NCBI GenBank assembly: GCA_016806145.1
Contig: CP063167.1
Location: forward strand, 1,794,501-1,858,500
Direction: 5' to 3'
Length of the DNA: 64,000 nt
From: Variovorax paradoxus
GTDB lineage: Bacteria > Pseudomonadota > Gammaproteobacteria > Burkholderiales > Burkholderiaceae_C
Position 1 is the stretch's first letter. Every line of letters begins with the position of its first letter. The notes under the pieces are model-generated. The model was given only the letters and a program-made list of their open reading frames with translations. It had not been told where the DNA came from and searched no databases. A program made the position numbers and the translations under genes. Positions 1 to 8,417 of this stretch are shown piece after piece.

Positions 1-1860
1 TTCCGCATCCGCGTAGTCCTTGGCATAGGCCGCCTGCTGCGCGCTGCCGTCGCCGCCGGCGTCGCCCAGGCACGAGAAGAAGGCGCTGCTCAGCAGGCCG
101 CGGTTGCCGGTGTTGCCCAGTTGCTTGAGCGTGACCTTGGTCTGCAGCTGCGACAGCACCAGCAGGTCGGAGCCGTAGATCGGGCTCTTCACCAGCTCGC
201 GCATCTCGCAGCGCCAGTCGTCGTTGAGCAGCCGCAGGCGCACCAGTTCCGACATGTAGCGCGTGCTGAACTCGCCGTAGCTCTTCGCGTCGAGCACCGT
301 CTTGTCCCACAGCACGCCGTTGCTGCCGCCCGGCAGCCGGCCCGGGAAGTCGGTGAAGAAGCGGTGTTCCTCGCGGTAGAGGTCGAACAGCTCGTCGAAG
401 CGCGCCACGTTGTCCAGGCGCACGGTCTGCACGTCGATGTGCGTCGCGTCCTTGAAGGTCAGGAGCTTGTAGGCCGGCACGTAGGCCGCCATCGACGGCG
501 CCTGGATGTTCACCAGGCCATGGCCGTCGTCGTAGTTGCGCACGGCGGTGTCGTTGAAGTGCATGTGGCCGCCCACGTGCACCTGCAGGCCGGTGTCGGC
601 CAGTGCCTTGGTCACGTCCTCGGCGGGACGGCGCACCATCTGCATCTTGCCCGCGCCGAGCAGCGCGATGATGTCGTCGGAGGCGCCGTTGAAGAACTCG
701 CTCATCGGGAAATGGCTGAAGGCCACGACCTGCTTGCCCTGCTTCTTGCCGCGTGCCACCACGTCCTTGAGCCACGCGATCACGTGCGGCTTGTGCGTCA
801 ACATCTTGTTGTAGCCGGCGTCGCCCGAGCCGTTGAAGTCGTTGGGGCCGGTGCCGGTGGGCACGTAGACGTTGGCATCGATGCCCACGAGCCACAGGCC
901 TTCGACCGGCTCGACCAGGTAGCTGGTGTCGGGCACGTCATGGCAGAAGGTGTAGCCGTCCTTCTTGTAGGTGCCGCCCGCGCCCTGCGCGCAGATCTCG
1001 AAGCTGCGCTTGCTCCAGGCCGCCTGTTCCTTCGCCTTCGCGAAGTCGTAGTTCTGGTAGCTGTAGCTGCTGTAGGGCGTCTCGAAATAGCGGTAGCCGG
1101 CCTTGGGCATCAGGCCGTGCTGGTCGAGCGCCTCGGTGATGCCCGCGTAGCCCTGTTCCTTGACTTCCTCGGTGCAGTAGCTGCCGTTGACCTTGGCCCA
1201 TTCGCCGCTGTAGTTGGACGCCGCGCAGTCGCCGTTGCCACCGCGGCTGTAGATCGGTTGGGGTGCGCCGACGCGGTTGGTCGCGGGGTCGATGCCCAGG
1301 TAGTCGGCCTTGCCGCCCGCGCGCTCGCGCGGCTTGTTCGGGTCGTGGTTGCCCGGGGCCGCGAAGAACTGGATGCCATGCTTGTTCGCATAGTCGTCCA
1401 GCACCTTCTTCAGGCCACGCATGTGCACCGGTTGTCCGTCGTCCGAGAAGTCGCCGGGCAGCGCGATCAGCTTCACGCCGCGCGCCACCGCGTCGTCGAG
1501 CGCGGTGATGAAGGCGAAGTAGTTCTCGTTGAACAGGCGCGTCGAGGTCATCTGCGCATGCATCAGCCGGATCGTCGCGTTGCGGCCCGACTTCTGGTTG
1601 AACACGCCGGGGAACGAACCGTCCTTGAAGTTGGCGTAGACGTCGTGGAAGTGGATGTCGGGCATGAACGCGACCTGCACCGGCGGCGCGGACTCGGCCG
1701 GCGGGGGCGTGGTCTGGCCGGGGTTGGAGCCCGCGGGCGGCAGCGGGAAGAAGCCGGCGTTCTGGTTGTCGCTGCCGCCGCAGGCGGACAGCAGCAGCAC
1801 GGCCGCGGCGACGGCGATCGTCGAGGTCGCGCGCGCAGTGCGAGGAAGGGAAAAAATCAT
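1..1860 (-). CDS. Metallophosphoesterase lipoprotein (3' end outside window)
   Basis: The reading frame stays open from the ATG at 1860 to the window edge, so at least 620 residues are present and the C-terminus is missing. The N-terminus has a short hydrophobic segment ending in LLLSACGG, a lipobox, so the protein should be exported and lipidated at the Cys. After a Pro-rich linker come the metal-binding motifs of calcineurin-like phosphoesterases in order: DIHFHD, GDFSDDG, GNHDP and GHMHFND. The substrate cannot be told from sequence. A GC-rich hairpin lies just upstream in the 5' leader. The family call is solid; the exact role is open. Confidence 0.9.
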   Translation of the reverse strand, partial: MIFSLPRTARATSTIAVAAAVLLLSACGGSDNQNAGFFPLPPAGSNPGQTTPPPAESAPPVQVAFMPDIHFHDVYANFKDGSFPGVFNQKSGRNATIRLMHAQMTSTRLFNENYFAFITALDDAVARGVKLIALPGDFSDDGQPVHMRGLKKVLDDYANKHGIQFFAAPGNHDPNKPRERAGGKADYLGIDPATNRVGAPQPIYSRGGNGDCAASNYSGEWAKVNGSYCTEEVKEQGYAGITEALDQHGLMPKAGYRYFETPYSSYSYQNYDFAKAKEQAAWSKRSFEICAQGAGGTYKKDGYTFCHDVPDTSYLVEPVEGLWLVGIDANVYVPTGTGPNDFNGSGDAGYNKMLTHKPHVIAWLKDVVARGKKQGKQVVAFSHFPMSEFFNGASDDIIALLGAGKMQMVRRPAEDVTKALADTGLQVHVGGHMHFNDTAVRNYDDGHGLVNIQAPSMAAYVPAYKLLTFKDATHIDVQTVRLDNVARFDELFDLYREEHRFFTDFPGRLPGGSNGVLWDKTVLDAKSYGEFSTRYMSELVRLRLLNDDWRCEMRELVKSPIYGSDLLVLSQLQTKVTLKQLGNTGNRGLLSSAFFSCLGDAGGDGSAQQAAYAKDYADAE

Positions 1861-1890
1861 GAAAAGAGATCCGCGAAAAAGGTGACGAAA

Positions 1891-1923
1891 CGCCCGCCGC
1901 CCCTGCGAAGGGGCCGGCGGGCG
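1891..1923 (-). terminator. GC-rich hairpin with GCGA loop in the leader of the phosphoesterase
   Basis: The left arm at 1891-1904 (CGCCCGCCGCCCCT) pairs with 1909-1923 around a GCGA tetraloop, with a single bulged base. On the minus strand it sits about 30 bases before the phosphoesterase start and is followed by T-rich sequence (TTTCGTCACCTTTTT). It could be an intrinsic terminator acting as an attenuator, or the end of an upstream transcript. Function is inferred from shape only. Confidence 0.5.
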
Positions 1924-2112
1924 CGCGGCGGATCATGCGGGGGTCGTATGACCTCCCGGTGGCAGATGCACGACATAGGACGACTGACCGCACACTGACG
2001 CTGAAGTGAAAAGTTCGCATCGAACGCGCAGCGCTTCATGGGCCGCCGCAGGACCCCGTCGGCCGCGCGCCAGGCGGAATCGCTCCCGCCGCGCCATGGC
2101 ACCATCGCCCCC

Positions 2113-2673
2113 ATGCACGAGCCCTCCCGCCGCATTCCCTACCGCACCTGGCCGGGCGCCCTCGCGGTCTTCCTCGCCATCGCCGCCTATGTGGGCGGCC
2201 TGATCTTCTGGGACCGCCACACGCCCGGCGCGCGCCCGCTGCCGGCCGGCGAGACCGTGTCGGTCGGCCATGCGCGCTTCGAGCCCGCGCGCGGCTGGCA
2301 GATGGACGTGGCGCGCTCCAAGGCCGGGCGCTCGCTGATGCTGTTCAAGGGCAACCACAAGTTCCTCGTGACCACGCTGTCCTGGGCCGGCGGGCCCGAC
2401 GGTCCGCTGGTGCGTCAGCAGCGGCTGATGGAGCGCGGCCAGGGCCTGAGCATCGAGGGTGACGTGTCCGACTTCGTCACCATGTGGGGCCTGCAGGGCA
2501 AGACCTTCGCCTACTACGGCAGCAAGATCGCCGGCCGCTTCTGGCAGGTGGTCGACCAGCGCCGCAAGTCGCTGGTGCAGATCGACGTCTACGGCGGCAG
2601 CGACGGCCTCGACGAAGCCATGGCCGACGCGCGCGGCATGCTCGAGTCGATGGACCTGGAGGCGCCGTTGTGA
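2113..2673 (+). CDS. Hypothetical protein with one N-terminal membrane segment
   Basis: About 186 residues. The chosen ATG gives MHEPSRRIPYRTWPG followed by a single hydrophobic segment (roughly residues 15-32), then a soluble domain of about 150 residues with no motif I recognise. It is probably anchored in the inner membrane facing the periplasm. The stop TGA lies inside the GTGA that starts the PrsW-like gene, so the two are translationally coupled and probably work together. An in-frame upstream start at 2038 exists but gives an Arg-rich tail typical of non-coding GC-rich sequence. No function is assigned. Confidence 0.75.
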   Translation: MHEPSRRIPYRTWPGALAVFLAIAAYVGGLIFWDRHTPGARPLPAGETVSVGHARFEPARGWQMDVARSKAGRSLMLFKGNHKFLVTTLSWAGGPDGPLVRQQRLMERGQGLSIEGDVSDFVTMWGLQGKTFAYYGSKIAGRFWQVVDQRRKSLVQIDVYGGSDGLDEAMADARGMLESMDLEAPL

Positions 2674-3893
2674 GCCACGACACCACCATCGCCACCACCG
2701 CCTTCGACAGCGACGAGTCGCCGTGGCCGGTCGGCACCGACTCCTTCTTCCAGCCGCGGCGCGCCGCCTTCTGGCTGCTGAGCGCGCTGATCGTCAACGG
2801 CCTGTTCTACCCCGTGCAGATGTTCTCGATGGGCTTTCGCGTGGTGCCCATCACGGCCTTCCTGGGGCTCGTGGTCTGGGGCCTCTACACGCTGGCCTTC
2901 CTGCTGGTGTTCCGCACGCTCGACCTGCTCGAGCAGCATCCGCCCGAGGCCTTCGTGCTGGCCTTCGCCTGGGGCGGCATGGGCGCGGTGTATTTCGCGG
3001 CGCCGGCCAACATCGCGATCCAGAGCCTGTGCGCCAAGCTGATCTCGCCCGAGTTCGTGGCGGCCTGGGGGGCCGCGGTCGCGGGGCCGATCACCGAGGA
3101 ATTCCTCAAGCTCGCGGGCGTGGTGCTGCTGGTGCTGGTGGCGCGCAACCAGTTCCAGACCTACCTGTCGGTGCTCATCGTCGGCGCCATGGCGGGACTC
3201 GGTTTCCAGGTGGTCGAGAACCTGACCTATACCGTCAACGCCTCGATGCGCTTCCCGCTCGAGAACCAGGTCTATCCGGTGCTGCTGAACCTGCTCACGC
3301 GCGGACTCATGAGCGGGCTGTGGAGCCACGCGGCCTACACCGCCATCGCCTCCTTCGGCGTCGCGTGGTTCCTGCTGCATCCCGAGCGGCGGCTGGTCAC
3401 GCGCATCGGCGCCGCCGTGCTGTGCTTCGTGCTGGCCTGGGCCATGCACTTCGTCTGGAACTCGCCGCTGCTCGAGGATTACTTCGACGGCGGCTATGGC
3501 CAGATGGCGCTGCTGCTGCTGGTCAAGGGCATCCCGGTGCTGATCGCGGCCTGGCTGTTCTGGCGCGAGGCCGCGCGCGAGAACGGCGCCTACCTGCACG
3601 CGCTCGCGGCCTACTTCGTGCCCGAGCGCGAGCTGATCCGCGACGACGAATGGGTGCGCCTGGGCCAGCCGCTGGCGCGCTGGCGCGTGCGCCGCGAAAT
3701 GGGCCGGGCCTTCGGCGCCAGGGCGCGGCGCCTCAAGACGCGGCTGCAGCGCGAGCAGCTGCGCCTGATCCGGCTCGCGGGCACCTATGGGCGCGGGCCG
3801 CAGACGCTGGCGAGCGAGCTGGCGGTGCGGCGGATTAGGGCGGCGCTCGATCCATTGATCCAGGCGCCGCGCGACGCTACTCGCGCAGGGTGA
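2670..3893 (+). CDS. PrsW-family intramembrane metalloprotease
   Basis: A 407-residue polytopic membrane protein starting at GTG, overlapping the preceding stop by four bases. The family signature is intact: an EE-x-x-K motif (E143, E144, K147), a conserved Glu-Asn pair (E183-N184), and two histidines in later membrane helices (H220, and H260 in AMHFVWN). In Bacillus PrsW performs site-1 cleavage of an anti-sigma factor. Here no sigma/anti-sigma pair is adjacent, so the substrate is unknown; the coupled membrane-anchored protein just upstream is the nearest candidate partner. The last 17 bases overlap the convergent XRE gene. Family assignment is confident. Confidence 0.92.
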   Translation: MSHDTTIATTAFDSDESPWPVGTDSFFQPRRAAFWLLSALIVNGLFYPVQMFSMGFRVVPITAFLGLVVWGLYTLAFLLVFRTLDLLEQHPPEAFVLAFAWGGMGAVYFAAPANIAIQSLCAKLISPEFVAAWGAAVAGPITEEFLKLAGVVLLVLVARNQFQTYLSVLIVGAMAGLGFQVVENLTYTVNASMRFPLENQVYPVLLNLLTRGLMSGLWSHAAYTAIASFGVAWFLLHPERRLVTRIGAAVLCFVLAWAMHFVWNSPLLEDYFDGGYGQMALLLLVKGIPVLIAAWLFWREAARENGAYLHALAAYFVPERELIRDDEWVRLGQPLARWRVRREMGRAFGARARRLKTRLQREQLRLIRLAGTYGRGPQTLASELAVRRIRAALDPLIQAPRDATRAG

Positions 3894-4539
3894 ACACGAT
3901 CGAGAGATAGGAGACGGGCCGCTCGCGCAGTATCTCGGCCCCGTGCAGCGCGCGGGCATCGAAAAGCAGCGAGTCGCCGGCCTTGACCTCGAGCGTCCGG
4001 CTGCCGTAGCGGTACTTGACGCGTCCCGAGAGCATGTAGATGAACTTCACGCCGGGATGCTGGAACGCCGGGTAGGGCGTGGCCTCGTCGGAGAGTTCGA
4101 TCAGGTAGGGTTCGACGAACAGGTTCCCCGACAACAGGTGGCCGAGCAGCGCATAGTGGTAGCCCTTGACGGCATCCACGCGCTCGATCTTCAGGCCCTT
4201 GCCCGCCGGCACGTGCGACATGTCGAGCCGGCGCACCTGGTCGGCGAAGAAGCGCGACATCGGCACGTCGAGCACCGTCGCGATCTTGTCCAGCACCTCG
4301 ATCGAGGGCGACACCAGGCCTCTTTCGATGCGCGACATCATCGATCGCGACACGCCCGCCTGGGTGGCGAGCGCGCCCGCCGACAAGTCGGCGGCCAGGC
4401 GCTGGGCGCGGATCTGGACGCCCACCTTGATCGAGGTCGTGCTGCGCTTCGGCTCGGCCGAATCCTTCTTGCGCGCGCTTCGCGGCGGGCTCTGCTTCTG
4501 CAGCGTCGGAAACGGCGAAGCAATCTGCTTCCTGGGCAT
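3877..4539 (-). CDS. XRE-family regulator with C-terminal cupin domain
   Basis: 220 residues. A basic tail is followed by a helix-turn-helix (about residues 40-95, including GVSRSMMSRIERG) and a small cupin sensor domain at the C-terminus (HPGVKFIYMLSGR to the end). The start at 4539 is preferred over the GTG at 4548 because AAAGGTG is a good ribosome-binding site for it. It lies directly downstream of the amino-acid ABC operon and is read in the same direction, so it is the likely regulator of that transporter. The ligand is unknown. Confidence 0.9.
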   Translation of the reverse strand: MPRKQIASPFPTLQKQSPPRSARKKDSAEPKRSTTSIKVGVQIRAQRLAADLSAGALATQAGVSRSMMSRIERGLVSPSIEVLDKIATVLDVPMSRFFADQVRRLDMSHVPAGKGLKIERVDAVKGYHYALLGHLLSGNLFVEPYLIELSDEATPYPAFQHPGVKFIYMLSGRVKYRYGSRTLEVKAGDSLLFDARALHGAEILRERPVSYLSIVFTLRE

Positions 4540-4581
4540 CGGCCGCACCTTTCTTTCAGGTTCGCATCGCCGGTTCCCGGG

Positions 4582-5337
4582 TCAGAACACCTGCCTCAGG
4601 AACTTCCGGACCCGCGCATCCGCGCTTTCGCCGAAGAAGACATCGGGCCGCGCGGTCGCGACGATGGTACCCGCCTCCATGAAGACCACCTTGTCGGCGA
4701 CGGCCTTGGCGAACCCCATCTCGTGGGTGATGCAGACCATCGTCATGCCGTCGCGCGCGAGCAGGATCATCGTCTCGAGCACTTCCTTGACCATCTCCGG
4801 ATCCAGCGCCGAGGTCGCTTCGTCGAAGAGCATGACCGAAGGTTCGAGGCACAGCGCCCGCGCGATGGCCACGCGCTGCTGCTGCCCGCCCGACAGCTGC
4901 GAAGGAAAGGACGAGGCCTTGGCCGCCATGCGCACCTTGTCGAGATGGGCCATGGCGATCTCCCTGGCCTCGCGTTTCGAACGCTGTCGCACCCAGGTCT
5001 GCGCGAGCGTGCAGTTCTCGAGCACGCTCAGGTGCGGGAACAGGTTGAACTGCTGGAACACCATGCCCACGTTCGCACGCACGCGATCGGCGTGGCTGGC
5101 ATCGGGCGAGATGGCGATGCCGTTGACCTCGACTTCGCCCTGCTGATAGGGCTCCAGGCCGTTGATGCAGCGTGCCAGGGTGGACTTGCCCGACCCCGAG
5201 GGACCGCAGATCACGACCCGCTCGCAGGCGTGGACCTCGAGGTTCACGCCGTCGAGCACGAGGTGTTCGCCGAAGCGCTTGGAGAGTCCGCGAACCGCCA
5301 CGATGGCCGATGCCGCGGAGGAGGATGCCGAGCTCAT
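4582..5337 (-). CDS. Amino-acid ABC transporter ATP-binding protein
   Basis: 251 residues of the polar amino-acid uptake (HisP/GlnQ) type. Walker A is GPSGSGKST, the Q-loop is VFQQFNLFPH, the signature is LSGGQQQR, Walker B is VMLFDEATSALD, and the switch His is in CITHEMGFA. The start gives MSSASSSAASA. It is the last transporter gene of the operon (binding protein, two permeases, BacA-like enzyme, ATPase) and energises import through the two permeases. The amino-acid specificity cannot be read from this subunit. Confidence 0.96.
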   Translation of the reverse strand: MSSASSSAASAIVAVRGLSKRFGEHLVLDGVNLEVHACERVVICGPSGSGKSTLARCINGLEPYQQGEVEVNGIAISPDASHADRVRANVGMVFQQFNLFPHLSVLENCTLAQTWVRQRSKREAREIAMAHLDKVRMAAKASSFPSQLSGGQQQRVAIARALCLEPSVMLFDEATSALDPEMVKEVLETMILLARDGMTMVCITHEMGFAKAVADKVVFMEAGTIVATARPDVFFGESADARVRKFLRQVF

Positions 5338-5344
5338 CGCCGCC

Positions 5345-5932
5345 TCAGGCCATCTCGTGGAAGATCGCCGCGGCCGGGCTGTCGGGCCAGGCGAGCAACT
5401 GGCCGCCGCTGATCTTGGTGCGGCCGTAGACGATCCAGGCGTCGTCGACCGTGCCGATGAATTCCTCGACGACCAGTTGATCGGCGTGCGCGTTGGCGAC
5501 GGACACGAAGCCCAGGCCGGCGTCGTACTTGCCCTCGACCAGTCCCCTGCTGACTTCCGCCACCGTGGCGACGTACTCGATCCTGTCCCAGCGCGAGGCG
5601 TCGGTGTAGTCGAGGGTCGGCGCCATGACCGCCAGCGTGCCCGATCGTGCCGCCGCCTTGCGCCGGATGATGGCCAGGTCCTGGCTGGGCGAGATGAAGG
5701 TATCGACCACGTAGAGGCCCTCGAGGTACTTCGCGACCGTGGCCATCGTGGCGGGGTGGACCGCGCACTGCACGAGGAAATCGGCTTCGCCAGCGAGCAC
5801 GGCCCGGGCGCCTTGCTCGAAGTCGACGGCGAGTTCGACGCCGGCCTTCCGGTCGATGCCATGGAACGCGAGGTAGTTGCGCGTGACGTATTCGTGGTTG
5901 CTGCCCGAAGGGCCGAGGGTGACGAATTTCAT
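5345..5932 (-). CDS. Prephenate-dehydratase/BacA-like protein in an amino-acid transporter operon
   Basis: 195 residues beginning MKFVTLGPSGSNHEYVTRNY, which resembles the Gly-Pro-x-Gly-(T/S) opening of prephenate dehydratase domains and of BacA, the non-aromatising prephenate decarboxylase of bacilysin synthesis. No signal peptide is visible, so it should be cytoplasmic, and no ACT domain follows. It sits between permease and ATPase genes with gaps of 7 to 14 bases, clearly in the operon. The active-site Thr-Arg-Asp/Phe element of true dehydratases is not obvious, so a binding or isomerase-like role is possible. Homology is moderate and the function is uncertain. Confidence 0.65.
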   Translation of the reverse strand: MKFVTLGPSGSNHEYVTRNYLAFHGIDRKAGVELAVDFEQGARAVLAGEADFLVQCAVHPATMATVAKYLEGLYVVDTFISPSQDLAIIRRKAAARSGTLAVMAPTLDYTDASRWDRIEYVATVAEVSRGLVEGKYDAGLGFVSVANAHADQLVVEEFIGTVDDAWIVYGRTKISGGQLLAWPDSPAAAIFHEMA

Positions 5933-5946
5933 GAGGGGCTTTCGTG

Positions 5947-6627
5947 TCAGTTCGATGGCTTGAAGGCGCGTTCCAGCCGACGCATCAGGAGCATCAGGCC
6001 GTAGTTGATGGCGAGATAGACCAGGCCCGCGCCGAGGAACACCTCGTACGGCGCATAGGTTTCCGCGCTGAGCAGGCGCGCGGTTCCCGTGAGGTCCAGC
6101 AAGGTGACGGTGCTGGCCAGCGAGGTGGCCTTGCAGGTGAGGATGACCTCGTTGCCGAAGGCCGGCAGCGCGGTGCGCGCGGCCAGCGGGAACTCCACGC
6201 TCAGGAAGGCCTGGTAGCGCGCCAGGCCGAGCGAGAACGCGGCTTCCCTGGCGCCCCTGGGCATGGCGGCCAGGGCGGCGGCCAGTGTCTTGCCCGTGTA
6301 GGAGGCGGAGTTCAGCGCCAGCGCGATCACCACGCACCAGAAGGGATCGCCCAGCACGGGCCAGAGGAAGGTGGCCTGCAGCGACTGGAACTGTCCGGCG
6401 CCGTAGTAGAGCAGGAAGACCTGGACCAGCGAGGGCGTGCCGCGGAAGAACACGATGTAGGCGTGCGCGAACGACCGGGCCGCCACGTGGCGCGCGTTCT
6501 TGGCCAGGGCCAGCGGCAACGCGAGCAGCGTGCCGAAGAGGATGACCAGCGCGGTCAGTTCCAGGGTCAGCAAGGCGCCCTTGCCCAACGCGGGCAGAAC
6601 CGACCAGACGATGGCAATGTCGAACAC
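5947..6627 (-). CDS. Amino-acid ABC transporter permease (HisM type)
   Basis: 226 residues, GTG start, with several membrane helices and the HisMQ/GlnP N-terminal signature (LTLELTALVILFGTLLALPLALAK, then YIVFFRGTPSLVQVFLLYYG). The EAA loop is near AREAAFSLGLARYQAFLSVEFPLAAR and contacts the ATPase. Only three bases separate it from the upstream permease, so the two are co-translated and form the heterodimeric membrane channel. Confidence 0.95.
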   Translation of the reverse strand: MFDIAIVWSVLPALGKGALLTLELTALVILFGTLLALPLALAKNARHVAARSFAHAYIVFFRGTPSLVQVFLLYYGAGQFQSLQATFLWPVLGDPFWCVVIALALNSASYTGKTLAAALAAMPRGAREAAFSLGLARYQAFLSVEFPLAARTALPAFGNEVILTCKATSLASTVTLLDLTGTARLLSAETYAPYEVFLGAGLVYLAINYGLMLLMRRLERAFKPSN

Positions 6628-6630
6628 GCT

Positions 6631-7302
6631 TCAGGCTCCGAGATAGCGCGAGGCGCGCCGTTCCGCGCGCTCGAGCAGCAGGGTGGCGGCGCCCGTCAGC
6701 ACCAGGTAGATCAGCGCGACCGCGAGGTACATCGTGAAGGGCTGGCGGGTCGCGCCCGATGCCTCGGCCGCCTTGCGCATGAGTTCGTCGCAGCCGACGA
6801 TCGACACGATCGAGGTCTGCTTGAGCAGCACGATGGACTGGTTGCCGAAGGGCGCGAGCGCCGTGCGCGCCGCCTGGGGCAGGATCACGGTCCACAGCGC
6901 CTGCGCCTTCGACAGGCCCAGCGTCCATGCGGCCTCGCGCTGGCCGGCATTCACCGAGAGCAGCGCGCCGCGGGCGATCTCCGCCGCGTAGGCGCCGAAG
7001 GACAGCGAGAGCGCGAACACGCCGGCCGCGAAGGCATCGATCTCCACGTACCGGCCCGTGAGCTTCGCGAGCGTCAGCGATCCGCCGAAGTAGACCGCGA
7101 ACACTACCAGCAGATCGGGAATGCCGCGGATCAGCGCGGCATAGAGATAGCCCGCGCCGCGCAGCAGGCGGTTCTGGCGCAGCTGCAGCCAGCAGCCGAT
7201 GACGCCGAACAGCGATCCGACGGCCAGCGAGGCGAGGGCGAGTTGCACCGTGGCCAGCGCGCCCAGCAGCAGCTGCGATCCGAAGCCGTGAAGAATGTTC
7301 AC
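6631..7302 (-). CDS. Amino-acid ABC transporter permease (HisQ type)
   Basis: 223 residues, GTG start, the second permease of the transporter. It has the same fold signatures: ATVQLALASLAVGSLFGVIG, then AALIRGIPDLLVVFAVYFGG and an EAA loop (QREAAWTLGLSKAQALWTVILPQAAR). It starts 13 bases after the binding-protein stop. It pairs with the HisM-type permease. Confidence 0.95.
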   Translation of the reverse strand: MNILHGFGSQLLLGALATVQLALASLAVGSLFGVIGCWLQLRQNRLLRGAGYLYAALIRGIPDLLVVFAVYFGGSLTLAKLTGRYVEIDAFAAGVFALSLSFGAYAAEIARGALLSVNAGQREAAWTLGLSKAQALWTVILPQAARTALAPFGNQSIVLLKQTSIVSIVGCDELMRKAAEASGATRQPFTMYLAVALIYLVLTGAATLLLERAERRASRYLGA

Positions 7303-7315
7303 CGCGTGCCGCCTC

Positions 7316-8104
7316 CTACATCAGCTTGAAGGGAAAGTACTTGGCCGTGATGCGGTCGTAGGTCCCGTCGGCGCGGATGGCGGCCAGCGCGGCATTGACC
7401 TTCTCGAGCAGGGCGGTGTCGCCCTTGCGCACGGCGATGCCGTTGCCGTCGCCGAGCAGGCCGCCCTTCAGCTCGGGCCCGACGAAGGCGAAGCTCGCGG
7501 CCTCCGGTGTCTTCATGAAGCCGATGAAGTAGGTCACCATGTTGCCGAAGATGTAGTCGACGCGGCCCGCCACGAGGTCCAGCTCTGCCGCCTGCGGCGT
7601 GTCGTAGAACTTGAGGTCCGAGGCCTTGTAGTTCTGGCTCAGGTAGGCGGCCTGGATCGAGCCGCGTTGCACGCCGATGCGTTTGCCCTTGAGCGCATCG
7701 GGGCCGGTGTCATCGGGCGCGCCTTTTTTGGCGACGAAGCGCGAGATCGTTTCCTTGTACTTGTCCGAGAAGTCCACCCGCTGGCGGCGCTGCTCGGTGA
7801 TCGCCATGCTCGCCACGATCAGGTCGAACTTCCTCGCCATGAGGCCGGGGATGATCCCGTCCCAGTCCTGCGCCACGATCTCGCACCGGGTCTTCATCTT
7901 CTCGCACAGGGCATGGGCGATGTCCACGTCCCAGCCCTGCAGGCCGCCCTGCGCATCCTTGAAGCTCCAGGGTGGGTAGGTGCCTTCGGTCGCAATTCGG
8001 TAGCTCACGGACTGCGCCTGGGCGGACAGCGCGAGTCCCGCGCCGAGCAGGAGGGTGAGGGCGAAGCGGCGATCGAGCCGCGACTTCGACATCGAGACGG
8101 TCAT
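7316..8104 (-). CDS. Amino-acid ABC transporter periplasmic binding protein
   Basis: 262 residues of the family 3 (HisJ/ArgT) solute-binding proteins. A signal peptide (MTVSMSKSRLDRRFAL, hydrophobic core, cleavage after AQA) precedes the lobe-I signature RIATEGTYPPWSF, then GWDVDIAHALCEKM and the DGIIPGLMARKFDLIVASM segment. The start at 8104 has GAGGT about six bases upstream. It is the first gene of the operon and is divergent from the RidA gene across 313 bases. Ligand probably a polar or basic amino acid by family; not determined. Confidence 0.95.
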   Translation of the reverse strand: MTVSMSKSRLDRRFALTLLLGAGLALSAQAQSVSYRIATEGTYPPWSFKDAQGGLQGWDVDIAHALCEKMKTRCEIVAQDWDGIIPGLMARKFDLIVASMAITEQRRQRVDFSDKYKETISRFVAKKGAPDDTGPDALKGKRIGVQRGSIQAAYLSQNYKASDLKFYDTPQAAELDLVAGRVDYIFGNMVTYFIGFMKTPEAASFAFVGPELKGGLLGDGNGIAVRKGDTALLEKVNAALAAIRADGTYDRITAKYFPFKLM

Positions 8105-8238
8105 GGAGATACCTCGTCGTGGGGTGCTGGAATGCGCCGATGATTCGCGCGTTTCAGGGGGCGTACAAGTCTTGCGCCACGCGCAAAAGCGCCAAGGAAG
8201 AGGGGGCATGCGGTCTCATCGGTCGCCGATGGACGCTG

Positions 8239-8253
8239 TTGCATGGCATGCAA
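8239..8253. promoter_or_regulatory. 15-bp palindrome in the divergent transporter/RidA region
   Basis: TTGCATG, a central G, then CATGCAA form a perfect 7+1+7 inverted repeat. It lies in the 313-base gap (8105-8417) between the divergent binding-protein and RidA genes, 135 bases before one start and 165 before the other. No gene is visible in that gap. It is a good operator candidate, perhaps for the XRE-cupin regulator at 3877-4539; that link is inferred. Confidence 0.5.
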
Positions 8254-8417
8254 TTCCTGTCAGGGATGAAACGCTGCGGCCGCCCTTGGACCAATGTCGG
8301 CGGGCGATCCTCGCGGGCTCGTATCTCCGCGTGAAGCGCTCAGGGCGCCATCGAAGACAGAATCTCCGGATGCCCCGTCGAGGGCATCCGTCCATCTCCC
8401 GCACCGAGGGTTTCCTG

